This document shows, piece after piece, positions 10,780 through 22,812 of a DNA stretch of 64,000 bases. The translations under genes were made by a program, and so were the position numbers. Below the pieces are notes generated by a model. It worked only from the letters and a program-made list of their open reading frames with translations. It was not told the origin of the DNA and ran no database searches. How positions within the stretch are numbered: position 1 is the stretch's first letter; each line of letters begins with the position of its first letter. Source of the stretch: Pochonia chlamydosporia 170 (taxonomy: Eukaryota > Ascomycota > Sordariomycetes > Hypocreales > Clavicipitaceae); contig NC_035793.1 in the NCBI RefSeq assembly GCF_001653235.2, forward strand, positions 2,108,001 through 2,172,000, in the 5' to 3' direction.

Positions 10780-13298
10780 CTACCACCCGATATTCTCGTT
10801 ATTCTCTACCCTTCGCTGCAGAATATATCTCGCATTCACTGGTGTCAAGACTTCTAATCCCAAGTCTTCCAATACCTTACGCGCTTCATCATTATTCGTA
10901 AATGCCCTGTCACTAGCCTCCTTCAACGTGAGAAGTCCAGAAGTGCTGCCGTCGGGGTTGTCGGCGGACGCCGCCGTGGGCAAGTTCAGCAACTGCATCC
11001 CTTCGCGCAGCGAGTCCAGCGGCCCCGAACCACCGGGGATGTAGCCCTCCACGAGAGAAAATATGGCTCCTCCGTCGTGGGCGAATTGTGCGGCGCCAAG
11101 GGTCGTAAATGACTGCTTTAGGAGGACGCTGCTCCAGAGGAGGTCCTGAAGCTTGTTGAGGGCTTCGTGCCATACTCGTCGGAAGGAGGCTGTCGACAGT
11201 GTTTTGACGAGGTATTCAAAGTTGCGCTGCATGATGCGCAGCGGTTCATCCAACTCTGGCGTGATAGATAGTTGGGAGGGGTCGTCTGTTGTTTTGTCAA
11301 TAACCGCAATGATAAAGGGTTGTGAGGTTGGCGTTTTGACCTACCCAAGACTGCGGCGTCGCCAACAGTGGTCCACTGAACCTTATTGATGTATGCGCGG
11401 AATGCCTTGGCGTGAGAATCCGCCAGTGCATTGATAAGAAGTTGCTCTGCTGCTTTGCGGCGGGACGTGTACGCTGATACAGTCTCATCAAAGATGCCGC
11501 TGTCATTATTTCCGTTGTCGCCCAGGTTGCTCGGGACGCGACCCAGGATGCTCTCTGGTTCGATACCACTAGCGGCACTGTTTCGTTTACTTTGTTGCCT
11601 GTCTCGAGCCTGGAGATCTTCCCATAGCACAACGAAAAACTGCCGTCCTGTTAGCTTCATGAGTTTCTACAGCACATCTCATAACCACACAGATTTTTAC
11701 TATACCTCTTCGTCACTCCATTCTGTGAGAATGTTAGCGATATGATCAGAGCTGCCAATCACCTTGCACAGCGTCTCGAACGCGCCTGTCCCCTCCAAAG
11801 CCGCAAGTTGGTCTTTAGAAGCGCCGTGAAGGGTACGCCCGAGTGTCGATGTGATAGATTGGTATGCTTCCAGAGACCCTCGCAGGCGATCATGATAGGC
11901 ATCCAGTACATCGAGCTGAATATCGGTAAGAAACTTGATTTTGTGTTTGAGTTTGCGTAAACGGTCGTATTTTCCCGTAACACTTCTCAGGAGATAAGTA
12001 ATGCGAACAGCTGCAAACGTCGGCTTCATTTTTCCCGTGACGGAATAGTCGTAGTCGATCTTTCGGCCATCGAGGGACTCCAAGATGCTTTCAAAGCGTT
12101 CGAGGGTGATTTCTCGTTCTACTTTAAACCAGGCGTCAAAGTGGTCGGCTAGGATTTCCCCAGTCAGGCCACTCCACCCCTTATCACCATCGCCACCGTC
12201 ATAATTGAATCTCAGGCGAATGTTGTCATCGAATGACATAAGTTGTGATATAAACGAGCTCAAAAAGGAAGGATTCTTGACTGCGTCATCCGCAACCGCA
12301 TGTATCTTCTCCCTCATGATGGGGAGCATGGAGGTGATTAGAGCGGACACGGGATCCAGGTACACCGTCTCCTCGGCGACTTTTGTGTCGTGAAACTTGG
12401 CGGCGAGGAGATGTCCTAGGTTGTCGCGAAAGAAGTCTTCCCATTTCTCAATGGTTGTCACGAACCAGGGGAAACAATGCGTGCCAATGGACTGCGGGTT
12501 GCTCGTAGGCTTGTCGCTCATGAAGTGGAAGCGGAATTCAGCGACAAATATGGCAGTCATGACGTCGAACGGTAGAAGAGGCACGATAGTGCTGCTATGC
12601 ACAATTTCAGGCATTTGCAGATCGATTAGTTTCTCAATACAAGCCATCCACTCGTCGTCCATTTCAGAATGAGGATCGACCTTTGGCCAGTGTCGTTTAG
12701 CCAGAACAGTTTCCAACTCTGTTGACATGGTTCTCTTCATCTCATTCCATAGAGAATCAGTCACTGATTCGACATGGCCTACCAAGTGCAGCTCCTCGTT
12801 GCCCGACAAGGTTCTCAACTTGAGTGCCAGCCCCTTCAACCTTGCGTATGGTTCGAGGGCGGCCTTGGGGCTATCTGGGAGATGCGATCGAGCCTGAGCG
12901 CGGAGTGTTTCGACATCCTGCAAAAGAGTCAAGTATTTCTGGGCTAGTTCGACATTTTGAAGCTTCTTCATCGGTTGCTGAAGTCTAGCAATTGCTTCGC
13001 TTGGCGCGTCGGACGCGGCTGCGATCTGGACTCGTGTATCAATGCTTGTTTGTAGTTCGTTGAACTCGTCTATCTGCTTTTGCAACGATTCATTCCGATC
13101 ATCGGTAATATTGCGGGCCTTTTCGAGCTCTTTGATAGCATCGTCGAGTTGGGACTGCAGCTGGTTCCGCTGCGTCTCGACGTTGGAGAGTAATTCGTCG
13201 AGTGTGTCAAGGTCGGCAGTTGATTGAAGTTTGTCGTCTAGGAAGTCTTCAACCCGAAGATCGAGAGACTGTCCCGACTCAGCATGAGAAAGCGCCAT
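10780..13298 (-). CDS. TIP20: RINT1/TIP20 family vesicle tether (Dsl1 complex)
   Basis: Exons 13298-11706, 11639-11345 and 11285-10780 give 797 aa. Members tether Golgi-derived COPI vesicles at the ER as part of the Dsl1/NRZ complex and contact ER SNAREs. A coiled coil at about residues 30-85 (many Glu, Gln, Lys, Leu) is the expected N-terminal Dsl1-binding part. The middle contains family segments such as HCFPWFVTTIEKWEDFF and HLLAAKFHDTK. The C-terminal half, including FFVVLWEDLQ, is alpha-helical, as in CATCHR tethers. The first intron uses a GTATAG donor. An acceptor 9 nt upstream (ACAG) would put exon 2 out of frame, so GGCAG at 11640 is chosen. The start at 13298 is the ATG that opens the coiled-coil domain; earlier codons in the frame look like leader sequence. 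Confidence 0.88.
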
Positions 13299-15483
13299 GG
13301 TGGTGTTTTGCGGCGCGCATTGAGCAACGGGATGATGATGGATGGCTAGCTTGGGAGTTGAAGTTGGTGACGTGGGAATATGGCTTATCGATAACCAGCC
13401 AGAGGTTGTAGTCTCGACAAATGTGGGTAACGGGATAGGCAAGCTAGTTCTGTCGACCGACGCCGCCTCTATTTCACGCTGAAAGACTACATGCTGTTGA
13501 TTTTGAATTGCAGTACTCCATACTCTGTGTCGATTTATTTGTTTCCGTGTTCTTCCTGGGACTAAATGGACATATCGTTGTGTTGGCGTATACAAGCGCC
13601 CCGGCGTCCAACATGTGACGATAAAACCAGCTTGCGGCAGTGTCCAATGACAGGTGGATACATGACAAAAGTCGAAACAACGACGGCATCACACAGGGCA
13701 TAGAGGTTAATTGCCAAGGATGAAGCCTCGCTAAAATCCAGCATATTAACTTACCTTCCTTTACACATTCAATTTGTACCTGGCGTGTTGCAATTGCAAA
13801 TATACACCAATGCACTTTGCCATAGGGTAAGTTAAGCTTCTCTGCTAAAGCCTCCACAGATGCTCATCCAGCGCATCATTCAGAGTACACAGCCTGACAT
13901 GAATTGAAACTGTCAATAATACCGGCCATCCCCAGAAAAGCATCAAGTGGGCTGTGATTTATTGTAAGGACTGGCCAGACCCCAAGCCCCTGTAGAAGTT
14001 GGTCCATAATAGGATGCCTGGTATTGGTATCGCTACGCCAGGATGAGGTGGCAGCTCAGCTCAGCCCGTATTGATTGCTGTGACAACCAACAAAAGGCCT
14101 CTTGAAGATTGCGACACCAACACTGCCAAGATGGCCAGCGCCAGGCTTGTGCGACTCATTATGAGAAATCTTGTACGAAGATGCCATCACAATGATGGTG
14201 AAGTCATCAGAGCCGGAGCACCAGAGTGCATTGGATGCAGCAGAGTTCATTGATTTTGCAAACACCAGGTCTCGAAAAGGATTCATCAGAGCTCATCCAT
14301 GTCTCAAAGAGGTCAAGCCGCAGATGCTACTTGCTTGATTGCGAAACTCCTCCAGCGGAAGAACACTGGACACAAATTAAGCCCGCATAAACCTTTATTT
14401 CCTTTTCTCTCTTGGTTCAAGCCTCAAGAAACGATGATGCGAGGCCTACGAGGCGAGACCCCTAATCGCAGAGCCAAAATCGAAGCCAGTTGCACGGCAG
14501 GCGCGGGACCCCTGCATTTCCGTCGCACTTTCCCCAATCTGCTCTACAGCAGCCTGCTTTAGCCCCACTTATCCAGGCTGTTAGGTGGCCCGCACGTCAC
14601 CAGTTTTACCAGGGCCACGTCGCCTAGCCAACCCGACCGAGCCCAAGTAAATAAAAATCAACGTGGCTGGGCCAACCACATCCCACGCAGAGTGGTCTCA
14701 ACGCCTCGAAATCCAGATGGTTGGTGTGCTTTGCAGAGACAGTGACACCTCATTCTCTCCAGTTTTTTAGTGGCCTATTCTTTTTTGCCTCTCTACCAGC
14801 CATCGCAATTTGCACCCAAACAGCGAACAGAACACCTTCGTCCAAGCGATCCACCGGATACTGACAGATTCTTATTGTCGAGGAGGCAGGAAGAGGCAAA
14901 CGCTGCCCTTTCTCTTGTTCCATCTTGCTTCTCGTATATTCGAACCTCCAACTTAAGTTGTTTTACCCAAGACGCTTTGAAGATACTGACATAGACGTTG
15001 TTCTATATCCATTTATTGTTTCTAACTAAAGATAACCTCACTTTACATTCCAGACAATCTCGATACCCTGTCCGTTCACGTGTTGGCCTTGCACCGACGA
15101 GACGAGTTCCCGCATTCCTCAGCTACGCTACATTCCTGAGCGCAGCCCTATCGTCAATTTACGATCCCGTCTGTCGGTAGCAAAGAGGAAAACTCCACCG
15201 AAGTGCCGTTCCGAGACCAGAGAGTCTAAACGATAGTGGAAAGCTAAGGAGATATCAATTCCGGAGCCTCGCTTCGATACTTCGAGAAGATTTCCGCGGC
15301 TCGGAATCAGGATCACCTCGCGGCTTGAGAGACAGAAACGAACTCTATCGCGCTACAGGCGCCTTCCGACCCGGACCGTCGTACAAATCGACGACAACGG
15401 GTGGAAGTTTTCGACCGCCTTTCCAAGGCCAGGGGCATTTTACTCCCGTGAAAAGGGCGAGCCACATTTGAACTTCATTCCAC
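13299..15483. promoter_or_regulatory. 2.2-kb divergent intergenic region before FIG1
   Basis: No exon chain is recognisable. From about 14,700 to the FIG1 start the plus strand is rich in pyrimidines and carries several short ATG-initiated frames, which suggests a long 5' leader with upstream ORFs, although the transcription start is not visible. Confidence 0.35.
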
Positions 15484-16373
15484 ATGGCGAGCGGAAGCAG
15501 CAGCTCAAGCTCACGCCCAAGGCCGAGGTTTCAACTCGGCTGGCAACGGTTCATACCGTTTCTGGGTTATCACCATGTGTTGATGATCTTGATTGCCGTT
15601 GCCATTATCTTGCTATCGTTACTGCTAGCAGGTTGTTCATCGTCATCACCGCTTATCCCGGACATCTTCCTCCTCTCGCTATACTACCAGAAGTATCAGC
15701 CTACGCCCGACACAGCGCAGGTAGACTACAACGCCTACACTGCCATTGCCAATATTGCCGGTGGTGCTAGTCTGCAGGCCCGAGTTGGCTACTTTGGTAT
15801 CTGTGTTAATCCCGACGGTGGCTCATGGCTGTGCAGTAACAATGCCACGGCTCTGGCCAAGGAGGTATCTGTTGATCAGGATCCGCTCAACTTGATCTGG
15901 CTCGCTGGCCAGTTCAAGGATATGATTGTGTTTCCATACCTGATGTAAGTTTTTCACCCAACTCTTGCCCAGATTTTCGCTAACTAAACGTCTTCAGTAT
16001 TATTGCCATCATCTTCGCCTTTCTCTGCCTTCTCTTGTTGGCCACGTTTCCTGGCTGGCACGAGGAGGAAGACTCTGAAGGTTCCGAACGCGAAGTCAAG
16101 CCCTTCCCTTCCCGAGCTGTCTCGCAAATCGCACTCGCCATCATCTTCATCTCGTCCATCTTTATCCTGGTGTCCGTCCTGTGGCAACATACTGCGTCCG
16201 TAGCAGCGTCCGTCATCGCCCAAGACTTTGGCAACGGCTCCGTAAAGAGTGGCGTGGGAACCAGCGCCATGGTACTGGGTTGGTTCTCGTTCACATTGCT
16301 CATCATTGTCACAATTGGTCTCCTCGTCATGATATTGAGTATGCGCGTCCTAGGGCAGCTGATGCGGGACTAA
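15484..16373 (+). CDS. FIG1: Fig1-domain membrane protein (mating, low-affinity calcium uptake)
   Basis: Exons 15484-15944 and 15998-16373 (GTAAGT/CAG intron of 53 nt) encode 278 aa. Fig1 proteins act at the plasma membrane in mating and polarised growth and support low-affinity calcium influx and cell fusion. Visible features are a Ser-rich N-terminus, a first hydrophobic segment at about residues 34-52, and the extracellular claudin-like motif GYFGICVNPDGGSWLC. Three further hydrophobic segments lie in the C-terminal half, which gives four spans. Segment II starts at the exon junction, and the tail is short (SMRVLGQLMRD). The start is the ATG before the Ser run; an overlapping frame at 15468 encodes nothing family-like. 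Confidence 0.9.
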
Positions 16374-17280
16374 AAGCTCCGCTACTCAACTATTGTCACC
16401 AAGACATGCCAATAATTTGCATTTTTATATATGTCATGTATATGTGAACGAGAACGAGCATGAGATTACACACCCCCAAGGGGCAAGATGAAGAAGTCGT
16501 TTGGTATATAGACACAGGGCAAAGATTTCGCATCAGCATCGGAGTTACCAGGGCGTCGTTACTGCAACAACACACTTATTACTACTGGCTTTGACCAAAA
16601 AACATCCTATCCGCCTTTACCTCCCTCACGACACCGAGAATCCTTTGATCAGCGCCAACGCACATAGTTAATACCTCTGTGGCGGGGTCGCGTTAACGAC
16701 ACCGTCTACTTGTTTTCCGCGGTGGTTTATATTTGTCATTTCGTTTTGAGCTTTTGGTCGTCTTGTTTTTGGAATTTGGCTAGGACTCGGGAAAAAGGGA
16801 AATCTATCAGATCCTAGAATGTGTATAGTCGCCTGATGCGGTGCGACCAACGAAATCATGTATAATATGGATGATGATGGGTAGGAACTCAAGAAAGAAA
16901 TGACTAGGTACTAAGGAAATACCACTGATTGGACCGGTACATTTATTCGTTGTCTTGTCTCTGAATGGACTGTGATTATATCCTTACCACATACTTGGCT
17001 TCGTGACATTTGCATTGTATGTTTCACAGACACAAACCAATAGTTCCATAGTAATGATGAATTATTACGTATATTGATACTTCAAAGTACTCATATCCTA
17101 AAAATACTGAATAAAGACCCGTATTCCAAACTCCTGTCCCACTATAACGCCATGAATGCTGACATGCACACAATGTGCACTAGGAGGCTATGTACAGTTT
17201 CCTTTCCCTTTCCACATTGTACCCATAAGGACCTGTTAGAAGGAAAGATAGGACAAACGACCATTAACGATATCCCCAAT
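16374..17280. other. Convergent 3' spacer between FIG1 and the GH47 gene
   Basis: About 0.9 kb of AT-rich sequence without coding character. It must contain both polyadenylation regions, and I see no repeats. Confidence 0.5.
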
Positions 17281-20200
17281 CTACAGTTTGAAAGGATGCG
17301 CTTCCGTGTTGAGAACCCATTCGTCCAGGCTGATGACGTCAGGGCCAGAAAACAGCAGGTAATAGTACTTCAAAGTCTCTGCGAGCCAAAAGCTTTCCAT
17401 CTCGTTAAGAAGGATATGGTCCTTGAGGAGGACATTGTCAATGGCGCTGTTGGCTTGAGGTGCGCGGGTTGCCTCCATGGTGGCTTCAAACATGGCCCAG
17501 CCTTTCTCCATCCAACTTGAATCGCCCGTGATACGATACATGTACCAGACTGATTCTATGGCTTCCGGTCTAATATAGAAGTTAGTTGACAATTGGAGAA
17601 TCAGGAAGGGATTATGAAATACGAAATCAACTTACCGAAGAATATACTTTGTAGATCCAACCGACTTGTAGCCAGGGGGCATACCATCCTTGATCTTTTC
17701 TTGCACATACTCTTTGTGCGTCAGTGGCTTTGATGACCACCCAGAACCATGGGCACGGTTTGGAGGGATGCTCGGCGCTTTCGGCCGAGAGTGGTACTCC
17801 TCCTTCAAAACAGGAATTTTGAGGGTCGGCTCGGCGGAGGACTTTTGCTTCCGGGCAGAATCCCCGGATTCATCTGACTTGCCCTTTTTGGACGGACCAT
17901 CGTCATCAGCGGTGCTCTTTTTGCTGCTGGTGCTCTGTGAGCTCGTCCCATCTGAAGATATGAAACCGACATTTTCAGGCTCGACAGACAATGGGCTTCT
18001 CTTTTCCAATGAATTAGACTTATCCGTAGTGGAAGAAGACGCTGAGTTGGCGTTGCTGCTGTCTTGCGAAGAAGTGTGACCCTTGTTGGCTTCGTCGGAT
18101 GATGCATCTTCTCGAGTCGAGTTTTCCTTCCCCAATTCTGCCTTTTGGCGCTCAGCTTCCTCCTTGTTGGTTCGCTCGCGCTCTGATTCGTCCTTCTCCC
18201 AATCAAGGACTTGCTGATCTCGTCTGTCAAACATTGGGTCGAGTTGCTGCCACCACAGAGATTCGTTGAAGCTGCACTTTTCAAAACTTGGGCAGGGAAC
18301 AACTTGTCCGTACTCGGGCATGACTCCGGTAGCTGTGGATTGGTATGCCCAGACACAGCCATTGGTGAACTTCTTAGCATACTCAACGTCTTTTTCACGG
18401 CCAAAGAGCTTTCCGCCAAGGGCGTACATGCCGCCAATGAAACAGGTCAAGTGAGTGACTTCGTAGTCGACGTCTGGGGACGCACCATCAGGTTTCAGTC
18501 CTACCTTAGCTGGAAAAATGATGTCCCAGTCCCCTTGAACCATTGGCCGGAAGAGCAGATGCCTGTTGATGCTGTCAATGGCATCCTCGTACAACTTTTG
18601 GTACTTTGGTTCTTTCCCGCCTAGCAACAAGTATTCCTATTTGTGGAAATTTGTTAGTAGCCCGTATTTTGGACTATATCTGAAGAAGAAAGCTCACCTT
18701 GCCGAAATACTCGTACGCTGAATCTTGCCCACCGCCCATGTGATAGCTTTCGTAGCCGAAGCCCGACGGTACAAACCCCTGGGGAACACAATCCCACTCT
18801 GACTCGCTTCCGTCTGCTCTTAGAGGGATTTGCGACTTTGATTGAGCTTTTGCTCTGCTTGGCTTTACAGATGATAGAGCAGCATCAACATCCTTTTGTT
18901 GTGGAGGAGGAGGAGCCCGACGCTCAAGGCGGTCGTCAAGGTTCTTTCCCTTTTCAGCATGACTGGAGTCTTTAGCACTGCTGCCTCCAACATATCCTTC
19001 GGGTTCGTCCAAATCTTTCTCTGAATCCACCTGAGCCTTGGCTGCCCTGCTCATGGCGTCTCGCTCGTTTGTGGCGGTTCTGTTACAACCGGAAATATCC
19101 AGATTCTCAGGGAAAAGCCCAGGCATCGTTGTGCCTCTCTTTTGCAGTTCGATGAGTCCATTTGTGATGCGATCAATCGCATCGTAGTACTTGTGTTGCG
19201 CTGTTAGCTGAGCCAAGCGAGTAAATTCCATGGAAAGAGTTGCCAACTCTGCCATGCCGACTCGGCCAGCTCGGTGAGGCTCCGAGGTAGACTCGGGTCT
19301 CCACTGGTAGAATAAGAGTGGCATTCTGTTTGGAGTGTCGAAAATGCCCATTAAAATTTCGGCAAGCTCGACTGCTTTGTCTAGGAGGAAGCCGTAACCC
19401 CCTGATGCACCGCCGCTGACATCAAAGGCTGCTATGAGGCCGCCCAGATATCGGATGGTAGTTTCAAAAACGGGAATTTCGAAACGGTTAGTATAGGTAA
19501 AATCAATGCTTTTGGCCGCCTTTGCGGCTTCGTCGAACTCGTCCTTCAAACCGGCAATCCAGAGGGTGTCGAGAGAATCAACCAACGTAGCAGCCCAACC
19601 ACAGAAAGGATCTCGGGAACGATTGGTAACAGGCGTTAATTCGTCATGCATCCACGCATACTTTCTATACCCGGCCCATGATCGCCGAATTTCTTCCTTA
19701 ACCATGGCCTGTCTTTGGAGGCGCTTCTTTTTGGGGCCCTCAGCCTCGGGGAAGAAGACATGTTGAATCCGGGGTATCTTTTTCGCAGTGCCAGTCGGCA
19801 GAGTAATGATGCTCTCCTTAGGAAGCGGGAAATGCTCTTTGGGCTTCACCCAGTGCACTTTAGTTGGCTTAGGAGATAGAACACTTGTAGTTTCGTCGGA
19901 TTTGCTGTCGGTTGGGGGTTTCTGCAAAGGGACCTCCTCATTTTGGATTTTGTTCGTTTTAATGCCGGATGTTGACGTCGAATCTATTTCTGGCAAGGTG
20001 CCAACGCTGGGCTCCTTAATTTGAGCATCTTTAGACGAGTCCCCTTTCTTCGCTTCATCGCCGGCATCGTCGCCTTCCTGCAAGGGTTTCTTGGCACCGA
20101 CAGAGCCTTCACTGTCTACCTTCTGGGCGATGCGATCGGTCGTCGGTTTCCCTTTGTTCTCGTCTTTCAATGGGATTTGCTCTTTCGGGGGTCCAACGGG

Positions 20201-20365
20201 CGCATCGTGATTTGACGGTGGAACCTTGGGCGACACCTTTGTCTGTTCAACACCGACAACAGGTCGTGGCTGTTGCGCTTCCCAAGAGTTTTGCAACACA
20301 CGATATAATAAAATAACAATGACTACGGCAAAGACCGTGAACAGTCTATACCGTCTCCTCGGCAT
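17281..20365 (-). CDS. Glycoside hydrolase family 47 alpha-mannosidase, large type II membrane form
   Basis: Exons 20365-18698, 18636-17636 and 17569-17281 give 985 aa. The N-terminus is short and basic, with a membrane anchor at about residues 6-22, then a ~180-residue Lys/Glu/Ser/Pro-rich stem. This is type II topology in the ER or Golgi. The GH47 fold begins near residue 205 with [17 protein letters not shown] and DSLDTLW. It continues with the RPEAIES segment (catalytic Glu) and the calcium-site TEAHP near the C-terminus. Family 47 enzymes trim alpha-1,2-mannose from N-glycans, and some act in ER-associated degradation. Two low-complexity inserts break the catalytic domain: one in exon 1 around 18,830-19,060 and a longer Ser/Lys/Asp-rich one around 17,800-18,190. 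Size and anchor suggest the MNL2-like branch rather than MNS1, but this is inference. Confidence 0.88.
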
Positions 20366-22812
20366 TGCAACGAAGGTGAGCGGTCCCTAACCGGACCTCG
20401 AAGAATGTCACGCTGAAGGAGGCGCAATTCCTGCCAGTGCACGATCGCGCATTCGTGAAAGTGGCGGTTCAAGTTGGCAGGATCAAATTGACCACATGTC
20501 TCGAAATTGTGTGGTAATGAACCTTACACCAATGAGCACACTCCACGCGCATGCATAGAGACGAGAAAAATCAATACAGATGATGATATGAAGAAACAAC
20601 GAAGGAGGAAAGATTTTGGGAGCCAGCCAAGAAATGGGAGTTGCTGTTCTCGACCCAAGGAGATGGAGTTGGGGGCAAGCTTGAGGGACGCCACACGGAG
20701 CACGTGGGTAATGAGAGTCTTGGATGTCTGGTATGTATGTCTAATCAGAAAAAGGAAGTAGCAGAATAGGTTGTGCGCCGGACAAAAAACGAGAACTCTA
20801 ATGATGGGTTTTGAGCAAAAGTATTCTCGTAGCAAGTGTTTGAAAAGCCCGATGTTTCGACAATGTTGGAGAGACAATGCTGCTGGAAAAGAGAAGAAGC
20901 AGAAGTGGTTGCATGTGCTGGGGAATAGCAAAGCAGAAGAATATCCGGACCTTGATGCACGGCGCGGTTGGGAAAGAGCCACCTGCCGCTGGTCACATAT
21001 GAGAACATGGTTAAATCTAGACGTACCTTCCTAGGCAGGTGTTTATGTACCAAAATCAACCTGTGAGGCTAGAGCAAGGCACCTTGGTGGCCAACCAGGT
21101 GTTTCTCTGCAGTTGCCATCCGGAAGCCATCCACCGCAACATCTCAGTCCATGTCCCATTGGAGAAGCAGCATCAATCTGCTTGCTTATTGCACTAGGCC
21201 CAGAATGCAGTTGGAGGGTCTTGGCGTCACGCTAGGGCGCAGGTGAAAACACACCGCACCTTCCACGCCTGAAGTGGACATTAGTGACTGCCTCATTGCA
21301 GCATCCTTCAGAAAGTATGTCAAGTTTTCTCAATCTTGTGAGAATACTTCCAAGAGGTAGCTTATCACGGACATCGGCGCTCGCAAGGCCGCTCTTCAAA
21401 TTTGTCATGTAATGTTGCCGCACTTTTAAGCTGGGAGGACAAGCTTACAGTCTGTGGTCCAATGTATTTAAACATATCCAAGTATACACTCGTCTACAGT
21501 CTGTGGTTAAAGGTATTTGAACATATCTAAGTATACACTAATGCAGCTTAATATGCCTTAGCACATAACACGATATGCGATACCTTTCCCTGTTCAAATA
21601 CTTCTGACCCCCCACTGTATTAATACCTATACTTAATAATGCTGTCGTTTCCGCAGCCAAGTGCATTCATGATTCAGACCCAGGAACAGAAAGGCCCGTA
21701 CCTTGGCGTTGCACAATAGCCCCGCCATTCGATGCTCTGCGGAGCAAACTCGAACTCGACTCCATCTTGCATCAAAAAGTAAACGCCTCCCCCACATCTC
21801 AGTGACACCAAAACACTTTAGAACCCCCCGTCAGCATAAACTTCCGACCACAAGACGGACCGGACCCCTGATCTATATCGTACCACCTGAAGCTCCATCA
21901 TGCGACGAGTTTCAACACAGAGTGTCATATTTCAACCATACCATACCACAGGTCGATTGATGATCAAACAAACACCACGTCCAATCTCGCCTTGAGCACA
22001 GACAGGCTTGGCTGGCATGCAGGGAAGCCAGCAGCCCTAGCTCGCAGAACTTGAACCCTTTACCGACGCCACAGTCTCTAGCGCCCGGTCAGAAAAAGGG
22101 TCCAGACTTGTCTGCGCACCAGTCGCTTGGAGTCATGAGACTGGAATTTACTATTGCCGATCTGAGCAACACACCACCTTGTGAACTATCGTCCGCATCT
22201 TTTGCTCGGGGTAGATTGTCTTGTGGTTCATCTGTCTGGTCGTCGTTTTGCGTACCAAGCTAACGGACACAAAACCTGCCGTGTATCAGCGAATCAAGGC
22301 TTCAATCTAACTTCTATACCTTCTGTACGATTCTTGAAGATCCAATAATTAAACCTCGATGGCGCCACCAGAGACAACACGTTTAGAACATACATCAAGC
22401 GCCGTGTTTCGACCGTGTTTCGGTCCTGTCACTATTTGAGTTGGAGACACATTCCGAACTTGTGCTGCGACTACCACTGTAAGCCAACTCCCAAGCGGCT
22501 GTCACCGATGTGCGAATCCTGCCGTCACACTACGCAAACTTGCAAACTGTAAATCAGTATGATATGTAAGGATACAATCATTATGGATATTATTTTGGTA
22601 TGTCATATCGTCGTATCCCTTTGTAACCCAACACCATTGTCAACGCCGGTACATCATTCAACGCTTTTTCACACGCTTTCCCATGCTGGTCTTGCATTCA
22701 ATCCCATTGAGACAAAAACAGCCCGCCAGAACTTCTTCAATACCCATCTAAGACCACAGACGCTTCGGGTACTAAAAAAATCAAACCATCAAAAACTAGT
22801 GACACACAGACA
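20366..22812. other. 2.4-kb intergenic region, AT-rich, with tandem repeat
   Basis: No exon chain is supported. Frames of up to 152 codons (minus, near 20,524-20,982) have biased composition (Phe, Leu, Ser, Cys) and no domain-like pattern. The region from 21,440 to 21,650 is AT-rich and contains the duplication listed separately. The part next to 20,365 should hold the GH47 promoter, and the part next to 22,812 the BCK1 3' UTR. Confidence 0.4.
21447..21544. repeat. Tandem duplication, two 49-bp units
   Basis: Unit 1 (21447-21495) and unit 2 (21496-21544) both begin ACAGTCTGTGGT and share GTATTT, AACATATC and AAGTATACACT. They differ at a few positions, mostly C/T or A/G transitions. Confidence 0.85.

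Noticed and set aside
20524..20982. 152-codon minus-strand frame upstream of the GH47 gene
   Set aside because: Phe/Leu/Cys/Ser-rich random-looking composition, no recognisable motif, and overlapping open frames on the other strand. It is probably untranslated leader sequence.
21232..21423. 63-codon minus-strand frame near the tandem duplication
   Set aside because: Considered as a transposon remnant because of the repeat next to it, but no transposase motif or terminal repeats were found.
21728..21790. tRNA-like stretch with TTCGA and GAACTCGACTCC words
   Set aside because: No cloverleaf could be drawn with matching acceptor and anticodon stems. A tRNAscan-SE run would decide.
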